This document shows, piece by piece, positions 47,030-55,390 of a stretch of 64,000 nucleotides of DNA (within the stretch, counting starts at the first letter, position 1; each line of letters begins with the position of its first letter). A program made the translations under genes and the position numbers. The stretch lies in the NCBI GenBank assembly GCA_947359465.1, contig OX375873.1, positions 131,890,899 to 131,954,898 on the forward strand, in the 5' to 3' direction. Origin of the DNA: Metellina segmentata (lineage: Eukaryota; Arthropoda; Arachnida; Araneae; Tetragnathidae). The notes beneath the pieces were generated by a model. The model did no database searches. It saw nothing but the letters and a program-made list of their open reading frames with translations, and was not told the DNA's origin.

Positions 47030-47620
47030 TTACAAATTCAACCATTTGTTCGAAGACAATTTTCTTCCCTTGGTTTTTTTAGGCTTTGCATACATAGTTT
47101 TAAACTCAGTTAAATATTTGTTCTTTATTAAGTTTTGAGGGAAATTATTAGCATTTAATGTTTTTTCAAACTGTTCAAAAGCAACTGGTTTTCTAATTCT
47201 GTTTCTCAATAGAAAATTTATGAGTTGTACAATATCTGAGTCAGGGAACTCCTTATCGTTCAGTATGACTTCATTGTACTGATTCCAAGAAATTTTATGT
47301 TGTTTAAAAAACTCTATCATTTGTTGTGCAGATTTTTTTTGTTTTACAGGAACAGATTCTAGAATTTTATTTTCTATGTTCAGATTCCTTTCATGGCCTT
47401 TCTCGATAGGCTGCTGTTTTTCGGGTGATGAAGCAACATTCATATATGGGAATGTAACGTATTTTTGTAAAATTTGATTATACAGCTTGGCTTTTTCTTC
47501 GACACTCATTTTTCTTTTCAAAATATTTTGAATCTGCATATCTAAGTCACTCAAATATTCTTCTTCAAATTCTTGTATTTGACCAATTGGTACCAAGGCA
47601 AATTTTTTACTATGCTCCAT
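47030..47620 (-). CDS. Conserved Polinton protein of unknown function, 196 residues
   Basis: A Lys/Glu-rich protein. The N-terminal half (LSDLDMQIQNILKRKMSVEE) looks coiled-coil-like. The C-terminal half (about 85-175) contains ISWNQYNEVILNDKEFPDSD, then a helical stretch and NNFPQNLIKNK. I recognise this two-part layout from an unnamed protein found beside the capsid genes of many Polintons. Its function is not known; a virion-associated role is inferred from position. Its start overlaps the end of the next gene upstream (47,610-47,951) by 11 bases in another frame, and the stop is close to the convergent plus-strand frame. Confidence 0.75.
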   Translation of the reverse strand: MEHSKKFALVPIGQIQEFEEEYLSDLDMQIQNILKRKMSVEEKAKLYNQILQKYVTFPYMNVASSPEKQQPIEKGHERNLNIENKILESVPVKQKKSAQQMIEFFKQHKISWNQYNEVILNDKEFPDSDIVQLINFLLRNRIRKPVAFEQFEKTLNANNFPQNLIKNKYLTEFKTMYAKPKKTKGRKLSSNKWLNL

Positions 47621-47951
47621 GGATAAGAGATGATAGGACTGTTATTGCTGCTGGAATGATTAGAGATAAAAATCCGTCGCCTTTTTGTACTAATAGACGT
47701 CTTTTTCTAAAGATAGGTACTCTTTTCTGAGCGAGTATTCTCAAAGTTTTTTTAAAAGGTGCAAGTCGATTTTTGGTACACTTACTGATTGGAAGATTAC
47801 CCTTTAAAAGATTTAAAACACAATCACAAACTGTTTTAATGAGACAATTTGGGCAGTTTTTCAATACAGCTGTTTTTTTACTGCTTTTCTGTAAAAGTTT
47901 TAGATATTCTACATCCTTCTCGGAAGGCATTCTGGATCTAAGTGATTTCAC
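47610..47951 (-). CDS. Small basic Polinton protein, 113 residues
   Basis: Strongly basic protein starting MKSLRSRMPSEKDVEYLKLL, with a Cys-containing helix (CLIKTVCDCVLNLLKGN), a Lys/Arg-rich middle and a hydrophobic C-terminal tail after LLVQKGDGFLSLIIPAAI. This arrangement is conserved among Polintons and adintovirus-like elements. Positive charge plus a hydrophobic end suggests a genome-binding or membrane-interacting virion component, but no activity has been shown to my knowledge. The start is the first Met of the frame; an internal Met (residue 8) is an alternative. It lies downstream of the packaging ATPase on the same strand. Confidence 0.75.
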   Translation of the reverse strand: MKSLRSRMPSEKDVEYLKLLQKSSKKTAVLKNCPNCLIKTVCDCVLNLLKGNLPISKCTKNRLAPFKKTLRILAQKRVPIFRKRRLLVQKGDGFLSLIIPAAITVLSSLIHGA

Positions 47952-48032
47952 ATGATTGCCAGCTTTCTTTTATATAGGTTGCGTAGACACCCTCTTTGAA
48001 TAAAGCACAGCAATGAAATCATTTGGGAAGAC

Positions 48033-48644
48033 CTACCGAGGTTCATACACGAAATGTTTATCACCAGGAAATATTCCTGTACGTAACCTCAACCGTTCAG
48101 CCGTCTCGGGTCTCAAATCAATGAACAAATAACCGAATGGTATTGAGGTAGCATCGTCAAAAATTTCTTGAAAAGCTTTGTTTTTCCTAGGGAACATTTG
48201 CCTAGCTAGATGCATTACTTGACTTTTATCTCTAGGATTTTTGTACAGTACAACGTAATGTGAATTCAAATGAATGTTTCTCATTTCCCTACCTTGATGA
48301 AAAAAATTTTGTGTTATAAAGATAACTGAAAGATTTCGGTGATGACTTCCTTTCGTAAAAAGATTGCTTAGCCTAGTATCACTAGCTAACTCTACCATCA
48401 AATCATCTATGATAATTAAAGCATCTCGAATAGAATTCAAGTTAGATGGTAGACCCTCTTCAAAACTGACATTTTTCATTGATTTGAAAAAAGGTTGATA
48501 ACTTCCGTAGCAGTAAACAATATTAGTGGGCATAGGATCAAACATTTTATGATCTAATAACTTTTTTACAAAAACGGTTTTTCCTGAACCTGTAGGACCA
48601 CTGAGAAGACACGTTGAAGGATGAACAAGCTTAGGGAGCTCCAT
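48033..48644 (-). CDS. FtsK/HerA-type genome-packaging ATPase
   Basis: 203 residues. Walker A is SGPTGSGKT at residues 15-23 and Walker B ALIIIDD at 75-81. A following HHRNLSVIFITQN block (101-113) is typical of the A32-like packaging ATPases of double-jelly-roll viruses. The motor would drive DNA into the capsid using ATP. The size is normal for the family and the frame is intact. The start codon is 36 bases downstream of the stop of the membrane-protein gene (48,681), so the genes are packed head to tail. Nothing is missing among the catalytic motifs I can see, so the product may be functional if expressed. Confidence 0.95.
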   Translation of the reverse strand: MELPKLVHPSTCLLSGPTGSGKTVFVKKLLDHKMFDPMPTNIVYCYGSYQPFFKSMKNVSFEEGLPSNLNSIRDALIIIDDLMVELASDTRLSNLFTKGSHHRNLSVIFITQNFFHQGREMRNIHLNSHYVVLYKNPRDKSQVMHLARQMFPRKNKAFQEIFDDATSIPFGYLFIDLRPETAERLRLRTGIFPGDKHFVYEPR

Positions 48645-48680
48645 ATTTCAATATGCGTTGAGTTAAAAAAAGTTTGGCTT

Positions 48681-49064
48681 TTATATTTTACAGACAATGT
48701 CTGTGCAACCTTTAATTGTGCGTGCCACGAGTTCACACTCGCTGATTGAATCAACAATATTTTGAGTAAATTCCAAGCAGTGGTTTTCAAATACATTTAA
48801 AGAATTGTGAACACAATCGCATATTGTTTTCCCACAAACTGAGTGACTGAAGAACAGATTGGAAAATTCGTTGCATTTAATAAATCCCACTGAATCAATT
48901 TTTTGGTAAATTTTATACAATTCAAGCGTTGTTTTATTTTGTGCTAAACTGTACGAATCATGTTTTGGCCAGTTAAGACAAGTCCAAATAATAAACACAG
49001 AAAAACCAATGTAGGAAAATATAAGCAATGCTGTTAAAACATTTCTTATGGTTGCGCTGGCCAT
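48681..49064 (-). CDS. Cys-rich single-pass membrane protein, 127 residues
   Basis: Not recognised. Residues 8-30 (start NVLTALLIFSYIGFSVFIIW) form one strong membrane segment near the N-terminus. The rest is a roughly 95-residue domain with eight further cysteines, including CGKTICDC and the C-terminal CTDIVCK. The orientation would place the Cys-rich part in an oxidising compartment or at the virion surface if it has an N-in topology. It lies between the protease and ATPase genes, all on the minus strand. Gene order suggests a structural or egress role; this is inference. The CDCV motif resembles CDCVLN in the small basic protein at 47.6-47.95 kb. Confidence 0.7.
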   Translation of the reverse strand: MASATIRNVLTALLIFSYIGFSVFIIWTCLNWPKHDSYSLAQNKTTLELYKIYQKIDSVGFIKCNEFSNLFFSHSVCGKTICDCVHNSLNVFENHCLEFTQNIVDSISECELVARTIKGCTDIVCKI

Positions 49065-49189
49065 TTTTTGTGCGTCTTACTTCATTCTAAGCTTTTCATA
49101 AACTGGTGCTTTCACTAAAAAAAACCCTTTTATAGCTTTAAATAAAAAAAATAATACAATAAGAGACAATATCATTGAAAATTTAACTT

Positions 49190-49654
49190 TTATTTTTTAA
49201 AAACCATGGTTACACCGTATCTTTTCTTGACAAATTGAAACATTCTAAAATCATTCTTTACACTAAGTTGAGTAAGAATGAATTTCATACATAATCCTTG
49301 GCATCGTTTAATAATGAAATAAATGCAATAATGCCCACATACGTTAGATGTTAAACTTTGAAATAGAACCTTGTTCCAATGAACGTACTGAAAAGTCTTT
49401 GTAAACCTTGTTATATCTTGTCCAAATGAATCGGGAGATAATCCATAGGAATCAAAAAAATCAATGCTATGTTTATCTGGAATGTAGACGGCAAGCCAAT
49501 GAGTTCCCTTTTCATCATGTTTATCAGTATTCAACACCATAGCTGAGGGAAACTGTCTAATTATTGGTATTTTATCCGAAGGGAAAACACCCACAAAATA
49601 TCTCGCCGAAATAGGATCACGAGATAAGATTTTATAAATGTCTGATGAATTCAT
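49190..49654 (-). CDS. Adenain-like cysteine protease
   Basis: 154 residues. The catalytic layout of the adenovirus-type/Ulp1 clan is visible: His52 in KGTHWLAVYI, Asp68 in FFDSYG, Gln99 (oxyanion) and the nucleophile Cys106 in NVCGHYC. The length is short, as expected for Polinton proteases. Family members process virion proteins during maturation, so capsid or core proteins of this element are the likely substrates. Its ATG overlaps the stop of the major capsid gene by one base (ATGA), showing very tight packing. All catalytic positions are intact. Confidence 0.93.
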   Translation of the reverse strand: MNSSDIYKILSRDPISARYFVGVFPSDKIPIIRQFPSAMVLNTDKHDEKGTHWLAVYIPDKHSIDFFDSYGLSPDSFGQDITRFTKTFQYVHWNKVLFQSLTSNVCGHYCIYFIIKRCQGLCMKFILTQLSVKNDFRMFQFVKKRYGVTMVFKK

Positions 49655-50952
49655 CAGTTTCCAAAATCGTAAAGTATATTACGAGCTTTGTTGATTTCGA
49701 TCAAGTTTTCAAACTCAGCATAGACTAACAATGAAATTGTTTGCGGTAAGGGTGTGGCAAATTTTATTTCTATTCTTAAATTACTATGACGAATAAGATT
49801 TAGATGTGAACCGTCACACAAATCAGGTGACAAATCAAAGCAAAATAAAGAATAACCTTTTGAAAATTCTGACCTTGAGAGGAATAGGCCTCTGTTTTCT
49901 GCATTCGTAAATAAGTTTTGATATGCTCTAACAAATTGATTTTTTTCAAAGTTTGGTTGGAGTGGGTTATGAGGCACGGGCTGACCATCCACATAGACTC
50001 CTATAAAATTAATATTGTAATGTTTGAACTCAAAGGGAGACTTCTTATAGTGTCCATTGAACGCGTCGTTATCGACACAGGCAATCACAATGCGGTTAGG
50101 CATCTGTCCTGTAAAAATGTTATCTTGAACAAAGCTCATATTACCAGCCGGAATGGAATAAGCTTTACAGAGTACTCTGTTAATGGGGTATTTAGCTGCT
50201 GCTTTTTCCAAACCTTTCGCATGTCCTATAACGACACCTGGACTCACTCTGACTTTACGAACGAACAAAGAAGCATGTTCTAATGAAACTTTAAATTCCC
50301 CGTCCCCCAACAAACAAAATTCCGATTTACTGCGTATAAGCTTAATTTTCACATCCACCATATTTAAAAGGAGTCTCTCTTGATGAAACATATCCAAGTG
50401 CAAACGGCCAATCATATCCACCGATGCACCAAGCTTAAACATTTCTGTCCTTTGATTAAATCCATCGTTAGGGTGGGTATCTCCTGTATCAAACACATTC
50501 ATACGACCTGCGGTATCTTTAAAAAAGAGTTCTGAAGACAATTGAGAAGTTTTAGTATCATAACCATGATTCAGTAGTTTTTCTATCATGGCTCGGTATG
50601 GATATGTGTTATTGCTGGAGGAGACAAGTCTCTCGTTTAAACTGATATCTACTTGCGAAAACATAGCATGCAGGAAGAGATTTACAGGGCCTACTTTACT
50701 TTCAGCCGTGATTGGTTTGCCATCACTTTTCAAAATTTTAACTTTAACATATAATTGAGTCTGTGACAAATCGAGGTATTCGTCTCCGCTTCCAGAGACA
50801 TTGAATTCAACAGGGCTTCCATCAGAAACATTGGCTAGGGGATGAAATTCAACCCACTGACCTCTCTCGATGACAGTTTGTGTTGGAGGTAAAGAGAATA
50901 ATTCTAGCTCGGATTTTACACATTCTGGAGAATCTTTTAGTAGAAATGCCAT
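49654..50952 (-). CDS. Major capsid protein, double jelly-roll
   Basis: 432 residues starting at the Met codon at 50,952 (MAFLLKDSPECVKSELELFS). The open frame extends 34 codons further upstream, but that part overlaps the end of the preceding gene (stop at 50,957) and does not look like capsid sequence, so I chose the internal Met. The body has the length and beta-rich pattern of Polinton major capsid proteins, with conserved-looking blocks QWVEFHPLANVSDGSPVEF, LDLSQTQLYVKVKI and NLRIEIKFATPLP. The family forms the trimeric hexons of an icosahedral capsid. The frame is intact, and neighbours on the strand are the small basic protein upstream and the protease downstream. Confidence 0.93.
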   Translation of the reverse strand: MAFLLKDSPECVKSELELFSLPPTQTVIERGQWVEFHPLANVSDGSPVEFNVSGSGDEYLDLSQTQLYVKVKILKSDGKPITAESKVGPVNLFLHAMFSQVDISLNERLVSSSNNTYPYRAMIEKLLNHGYDTKTSQLSSELFFKDTAGRMNVFDTGDTHPNDGFNQRTEMFKLGASVDMIGRLHLDMFHQERLLLNMVDVKIKLIRSKSEFCLLGDGEFKVSLEHASLFVRKVRVSPGVVIGHAKGLEKAAAKYPINRVLCKAYSIPAGNMSFVQDNIFTGQMPNRIVIACVDNDAFNGHYKKSPFEFKHYNINFIGVYVDGQPVPHNPLQPNFEKNQFVRAYQNLFTNAENRGLFLSRSEFSKGYSLFCFDLSPDLCDGSHLNLIRHSNLRIEIKFATPLPQTISLLVYAEFENLIEINKARNILYDFGN

Positions 50953-50956
50953 TATA

Positions 50957-51376
50957 TCATAAGTCAAAAATATCACGTCTTTGCGCCTTCCTAACTTTAG
51001 ATGAAATGATACGTTTGGAGGGTTTGCGCTTCCTTTTAAACTTTCCGTGACCAATCATTTCATCTGCTTTCTGAACTGCCTTTCTTGCTAATTTTTTCCC
51101 AGTTTCTTTTGCACGCGTTTTAACCGATGTTTTGAAATTTGCGCCCGATAACACGTCATTAGCAACCATTGTTCCCGTCCGTAAAGTTTCTTTTCCAACT
51201 GTTTTTGCACCACTAATCAAAAAAGGCAATGCTTTGCGAAAGAGTTTTGCAAAAAATCCTCCTATTCCGTACCCTTTCTGAAAAACAACTCCTTTGTAGT
51301 AGGGCAGACCATTTCCGATTTGTCCTGCATAATAATCTTCAAACTTTTTTGTACAACACGTGTAAGGTACCAACAT
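50957..51376 (-). CDS. Small basic Gly-rich virion-type protein, 139 residues
   Basis: The N-terminus has YYAGQIGNGLPYYKGVVFQK followed by GYGIGG and a hydrophobic, amphipathic-looking stretch (FFAKLFRKALPFLISGAK). The C-terminal half is very basic (KRKRKPSKR and similar) and ends in RRDIFDL. This protein is a regular partner of the capsid genes in Polintons. The amphipathic segment plus basic tail recalls minor core or membrane-lytic proteins of adenovirus-like particles, but that link is inference. Four bases separate its stop from the capsid start codon. The start is the first Met in frame. Confidence 0.8.
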   Translation of the reverse strand: MLVPYTCCTKKFEDYYAGQIGNGLPYYKGVVFQKGYGIGGFFAKLFRKALPFLISGAKTVGKETLRTGTMVANDVLSGANFKTSVKTRAKETGKKLARKAVQKADEMIGHGKFKRKRKPSKRIISSKVRKAQRRDIFDL

Positions 51377-51432
51377 TTTGTTACTTCTTTTCTTGAATGA
51401 AAAAAGGATTCAATTCAGAAAGGAACACTCTT

Positions 51433-52185
51433 TTATATGATTTGTTTCAAGCGAAAATGTAGCTTCACTATCAACTTTCCACGTTCAAATGAGACGTAAC
51501 GACCAGTGTGCGTCCTTATAATGATTTCAATCGAGTCAAAATTTTTTCTGGAAACTGGTAAATAATGAGGTCTCTCAAACTGTTCCTGAATCATATCACC
51601 ATCTCTTCCTTTCACTGTTAGAGTCCGCAAAAGAGGAGCTAAGATCCCACCAACAATTTCAGGGTGAATGATATCAGTGTAAACGTACAGCAAATGTAAA
51701 TCAACATGAGGATCTGCGACGAAAGGACTTTCAGTGATTACTGTATCTGGACCTCCATTTCCTGGAATAAAATTTTGTCCAATCACTTGATTAGGTTCAA
51801 AACCTAAGTTTTCAGCTAATCCCTTGGACAATCGCAGCGTTGCACCGTTAGTGAGTTGCACCACCACCTTTTTAGTGTGTTTATTATATTTCATTTGAAC
51901 TTTTATGTGCTTTGGAAATGTATTTAAAATGTCATTCGGGGAATCATAAAAACCACACGCTACGTTTCCATTAATTTTTACTCCGTTTCCTAAATCATAT
52001 TCGAAAGAATTTTCACCGTCAATAATGTTATTCCACATTCTGGGATAAATAATTTCAACTAATCCAACTTCCCATTCACCTGAGAGTTCTAGACGTGTGG
52101 AGAGTTTCGTGTAGAAATGAGACATTGTATTGCCAGGATAAAACTGGATAGAACCGTCGCTGGGAAGCGTGATATAGAATGACAT
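51433..52185 (-). CDS. Minor capsid (penton-type) protein, single jelly-roll
   Basis: 250 residues starting MSFYITLPSDGSIQFYPGNT, followed by SHFYTKLSTRLELSGEWEVG. This is the typical opening of Polinton penton proteins, with a beta-sheet-rich single jelly-roll expected over the rest. The protein would occupy the capsid vertices together with the double jelly-roll protein. The frame is complete, with no stops or shifts. It lies between the integrase gene (ends 52,228) and the small basic gene (starts 51,376), all on the minus strand. Confidence 0.9.
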   Translation of the reverse strand: MSFYITLPSDGSIQFYPGNTMSHFYTKLSTRLELSGEWEVGLVEIIYPRMWNNIIDGENSFEYDLGNGVKINGNVACGFYDSPNDILNTFPKHIKVQMKYNKHTKKVVVQLTNGATLRLSKGLAENLGFEPNQVIGQNFIPGNGGPDTVITESPFVADPHVDLHLLYVYTDIIHPEIVGGILAPLLRTLTVKGRDGDMIQEQFERPHYLPVSRKNFDSIEIIIRTHTGRYVSFERGKLIVKLHFRLKQII

Positions 52186-52227
52186 TGTACTGTGAAAATG
52201 AAAAGGTAAGTACTATGACAGATCTAT

Positions 52228-53277
52228 TTATATCATTCTGACATCTTCAACCCAGGCATTGAACTTTTCAGGGTACCCCTGAAATTTCACAAAGTATTCC
52301 GTTTTCCCTTGACGCTTTCTTTTCATGAAAACTTTTTCTACTGGATAGAATCCTGAATTCGAAATCTTTTGTAATTCCTCTTTGTAAAAGCTTCCTTGTA
52401 TTATTTCCCCCGTTAAATCTTTGAGTTTATACACAGTAGGTACCCGTGGTATTATTTTATCAATTGTAAAAATTTCTCTTGTCCAGTTTTGTTCGTATCC
52501 TTTTTCAAAGTGCATTTTCTCCCGACTTACACGAACAGTGTCGTTAATCTTTAAATCTGATTTGCTCTGTATCACTACAGGTTGTTGCCCGTATAATGTA
52601 TTCCATACTTTTCTTTCATTTTGTAATGTTACTAATACAGGCTCAGTCTTAATACTACTATGCCAGGTGTGGTTATAACTATACATCAACTGATCTATAA
52701 CGTCTATGTATCTCTTCGTATTCATCTCTGTGAAATATTTCCACATTTTAGTTTTAAGGGTACGATTAAAGCGTTCAACAACTGATGCTTTCACTGAATT
52801 ATGTGTTGAGAAGAAGTGAACTTTATTTTTTTTAAGGAAACTTTGCACTAGTTTATTAGTAAATTCTTTCCCAGCGTCCGTCTGTAAAGAAATGGGAACG
52901 CGTTCCAAAAATATGTTTTCAAAAGCTGCCATGACAGATGTAGATTTTTTATCTTTCAGAGGAACGGCCCATGCATATTTAGACAAAATATCAATACATG
53001 TAAGTAAATACTTATACCCATCGTTATGAATGGCGAGAGATTGCATATCTACTAAATCAGATTGAAACTGTTGATTCAAACCTCTTACTATAACTCGATT
53101 TGTATGGAATTTGTGTAGCAAAGGCTTGTGTAAGGTATACGAATCCTTCGTTTGTAACCATTTCTTTATCTGCTTCCTTTTCACGCGACCTTTTAAAGCA
53201 TGCTGCAAAGCATTGATACCACCGAAGCTGCCTGGAAACTTGGGATTCCGATACGTCTGATTCAGAATTTCTTCCAT
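52228..53277 (-). CDS. Retroviral-type integrase with C-terminal chromodomain
   Basis: 349 residues. The rve catalytic core spans about residues 65-225, with acidic residues Asp74 (FQSDLVDM), Asp134 (LQTDAGKEF) and Glu168 (VVERFNRTLK). Residues 311-349 (YPVEKVFMKR...EYFVKFQGYPEKFNAWVEDV) form a chromodomain, with the aromatic residues that read methylated histone tails in the family. The enzyme joins the element's ends to host DNA, consistent with the 6-bp duplication seen here. The chromodomain may steer insertion to particular chromatin. The N-terminal part (1-60) is basic. All catalytic residues are present. Upstream, 53,278-53,603 is a gene-free gap that probably holds promoters. Confidence 0.95.
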   Translation of the reverse strand: MEEILNQTYRNPKFPGSFGGINALQHALKGRVKRKQIKKWLQTKDSYTLHKPLLHKFHTNRVIVRGLNQQFQSDLVDMQSLAIHNDGYKYLLTCIDILSKYAWAVPLKDKKSTSVMAAFENIFLERVPISLQTDAGKEFTNKLVQSFLKKNKVHFFSTHNSVKASVVERFNRTLKTKMWKYFTEMNTKRYIDVIDQLMYSYNHTWHSSIKTEPVLVTLQNERKVWNTLYGQQPVVIQSKSDLKINDTVRVSREKMHFEKGYEQNWTREIFTIDKIIPRVPTVYKLKDLTGEIIQGSFYKEELQKISNSGFYPVEKVFMKRKRQGKTEYFVKFQGYPEKFNAWVEDVRMI

Positions 53278-53603
53278 TGCAGCAGCGGTTGTGATCTAAT
53301 CTAAAGTTGATATTCATAATGACTGTTGAAATTGTAAGAAACACTGTTTATATACCCCTCACTCTATTAATACACTCCCTCTTTCAAGAACAGCATCTCA
53401 TAATTAAAATTAGATACCACACACTTTATAGTTTCAGAAATGTTGTGTCATAATGAATGCAATTAGAAAACTAAATACATCAAACGTTGGTAAACATAAT
53501 ACATGAAGAGTAATACGTTAGTAAAAAGAATATTTTAAAATAAAAAACACACAGGGAATGAACTAAATTATTTTATTTATAAGCACTAAACGTAAAAAGA
53601 ACA
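53278..53603. promoter_or_regulatory. Gap between integrase and PC4-like genes
   Basis: AT-rich, no open frame of note. It should contain the integrase promoter and the 3' end of the PC4-like gene; an AATAAA-complement TTTATT lies near 53,573-53,580, just beyond that gene's stop. No other motif is clear. Confidence 0.35.
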
Positions 53604-54617
53604 TTACATTGATGTGAAATATGGAGAGAAGCAATTAGTATTTACATACATTTTTCGTACAGATTCTATGAGTTCTTTTACATTTAAACATTCAAAAAAG
53701 TCACCTGTCATTATCAAATACTGAAAATTTAACAACATGTTATTTTTTCGTACAAATGTCACAGCAAAATCTTGCCAATCGATACTGTAAAGAACAAGTG
53801 TAAAATAGTTAGAAAATAAATCTTCCTTACTCGTGTCAAAACAGGTATGTGCAACGTCATTCACTATATCATTCTTACATCCAAAACAGTCCACAATTTT
53901 TAATACATGGTTTGAAAGTATTTCCATAAGGTGGGAACATAAAGCTGATTTCATTTCACGTATCCCTTCTGGATTATCAGGGTCACCGTTGTAATCCTCT
54001 CCAGAATTGGACGTCGAACATTTTTTAAGTTCGTGGCACACATAATAATATAGAGAGTATGTAAATAGGGATCTATTTATAAGTTCAGCAACACGCTCAT
54101 AGTTTTCACAAATTTTGAAGATATGCTCCCAACACAACATAACACGATCGGATGCAAATTGAAAGGACATGTCACTTTTGCGAAACAACCTTTGAAGAAT
54201 GAGGAATGTAATATCTCCAACAACTTCTTTGGACATACACAGGTCTCTTTCGACAATCTTTACAGATTCTAAAGTAGCAAAGGTGAAAAATTTACTCACT
54301 TTGCTGATGAAAGAATCCCACACTTTTGGAGACAGCGAAATCCCTTCTTTCGTGGGTTGCAAGATTTCATTCTCATCCGTTGTGTATTTCCGAATATGCA
54401 CTCTGGTTAGACCAATGAACTTATTAACAAGCAGGAACATGTTGTCTCCAAGATGAAACATCGTATCAGGAAGAGAATCCATAGTTAATTTTGGCTCTTC
54501 ATCAGGCATAGATATAGGCATTGATTCTTCTCCAAGAGTAGACAATGCACTTTTTTCAGCAAACCGAGCTCTCTTCATAATAATAGGCTGAACGGAATTT
54601 CGCTTCATAGTTTTCAA
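53604..54617 (-). CDS. PC4-like-domain protein, 337 residues
   Basis: After a basic N-terminus (KRNSVQPIIMKRARFAEK), residues about 55-110 resemble the single-stranded-DNA-binding domain of the transcription coactivator PC4/Sub1. They show a beta-rich segment with TRVHIRKYTTDENEILQPTK followed by EGISLSPKVWDSFISKV. The remaining 225 residues are mostly helical, with scattered cysteines, and are not recognised. PC4 proteins bind single-stranded DNA and assist transcription. In a self-replicating element this could act as a single-strand binding or transcription factor (inference). The gene is the first minus-strand gene inside the right repeat. Assignment of the domain is by eye; the C-terminal part is new to me. 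Confidence 0.65.
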   Translation of the reverse strand: MKTMKRNSVQPIIMKRARFAEKSALSTLGEESMPISMPDEEPKLTMDSLPDTMFHLGDNMFLLVNKFIGLTRVHIRKYTTDENEILQPTKEGISLSPKVWDSFISKVSKFFTFATLESVKIVERDLCMSKEVVGDITFLILQRLFRKSDMSFQFASDRVMLCWEHIFKICENYERVAELINRSLFTYSLYYYVCHELKKCSTSNSGEDYNGDPDNPEGIREMKSALCSHLMEILSNHVLKIVDCFGCKNDIVNDVAHTCFDTSKEDLFSNYFTLVLYSIDWQDFAVTFVRKNNMLLNFQYLIMTGDFFECLNVKELIESVRKMYVNTNCFSPYFTSM

Positions 54618-54619
54618 TG

Positions 54620-54919
54620 TAAAATTACTCCTTCAAAACGTATGACCAACGAACGCTACAGCCAGTGCTTGAAATGGTGGCATAAGGTACTTCCTCAGGA
54701 ACACTCACATAATCCACCAATCAGGGAAGCATTCAAAAATCACGTGACACAGAAAATCCCTCCAACCTTGTCTTCAACCAATGCCAAGACTGCCCCTTCA
54801 CCCCTTTGCAAGATAAGCCCCTAAACAAGTTGCAATTTGTATTCCTCCGCTCTTAGTTGCGGAAGAAATTCACTGTGCTTCGGCTAAGTCAGGTTCGGAC
54901 ATGTTTGTGACGTCACGCG
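54620..54919. promoter_or_regulatory. Region between PC4-like gene and right repeat
   Basis: Presumed minus-strand promoter region. A further GTGACGTCAC palindrome lies at 54,907-54,916, just inside the repeat. The 60-residue plus-strand frame here has no recognisable features. Confidence 0.35.
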
Positions 54920-55384
54920 CACGTGGTTTAAGGTTGTTGCCACTCAACAGCAAAGAAACTTTCTTTTCAAAGTAAATATTTGATATAAATAAACAGCTCA
55001 ACTCCTGATTAAATGTTTTCCATCAGAAGCAGTCATCAAACATCTCAACTAGACTCTCATATCAATGGTAGAAACAAATCAAAGTCCAAAAATGTAAACA
55101 AGCCTAAAACACGTGTTTTTGAAATTAGGGTGTTGCCACTCAGTAGTCAAGAAACTTTATCCATAAAACAACTCAACTCATTGTTGCTCTCAAACCACGG
55201 AATTCAAGAAACAAAACAAACAACTCAACTCAACTCGAAGCAGGAGGGAAAACAACTCAACTCCACGTGACGTCACTAATAGTGTATAAACAACTCACCT
55301 CCATGTGACGTCACCACCAGGAGGTAAACAACTCAACTAGCTCCGCCGCTCCGCCTGTTCTCATATCCGCATTTTCTCTCTACT
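54920..55384. repeat. Right terminal inverted repeat of the Polinton
   Basis: Reverse-complement match to 39,714-40,177, ending CTCTCTACT. Contains GTGACGTCAC at 55,267-55,276 and 55,305-55,314 and the complement of the GAGTTGAGTTGTTT repeats. Confidence 0.95.
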
Positions 55385-55390
55385 TTGGTA
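55385..55390. repeat. Right target-site duplication of the Polinton (TTGGTA)
   Basis: Exact copy of 39,708-39,713, directly after the right terminal repeat. Confidence 0.95.

Noticed and set aside
50953..51054. N-terminal 34-codon extension of the major capsid frame
   Set aside because: It overlaps the end of the upstream gene in another frame; the Met at 50,952 gives the expected capsid N-terminus.
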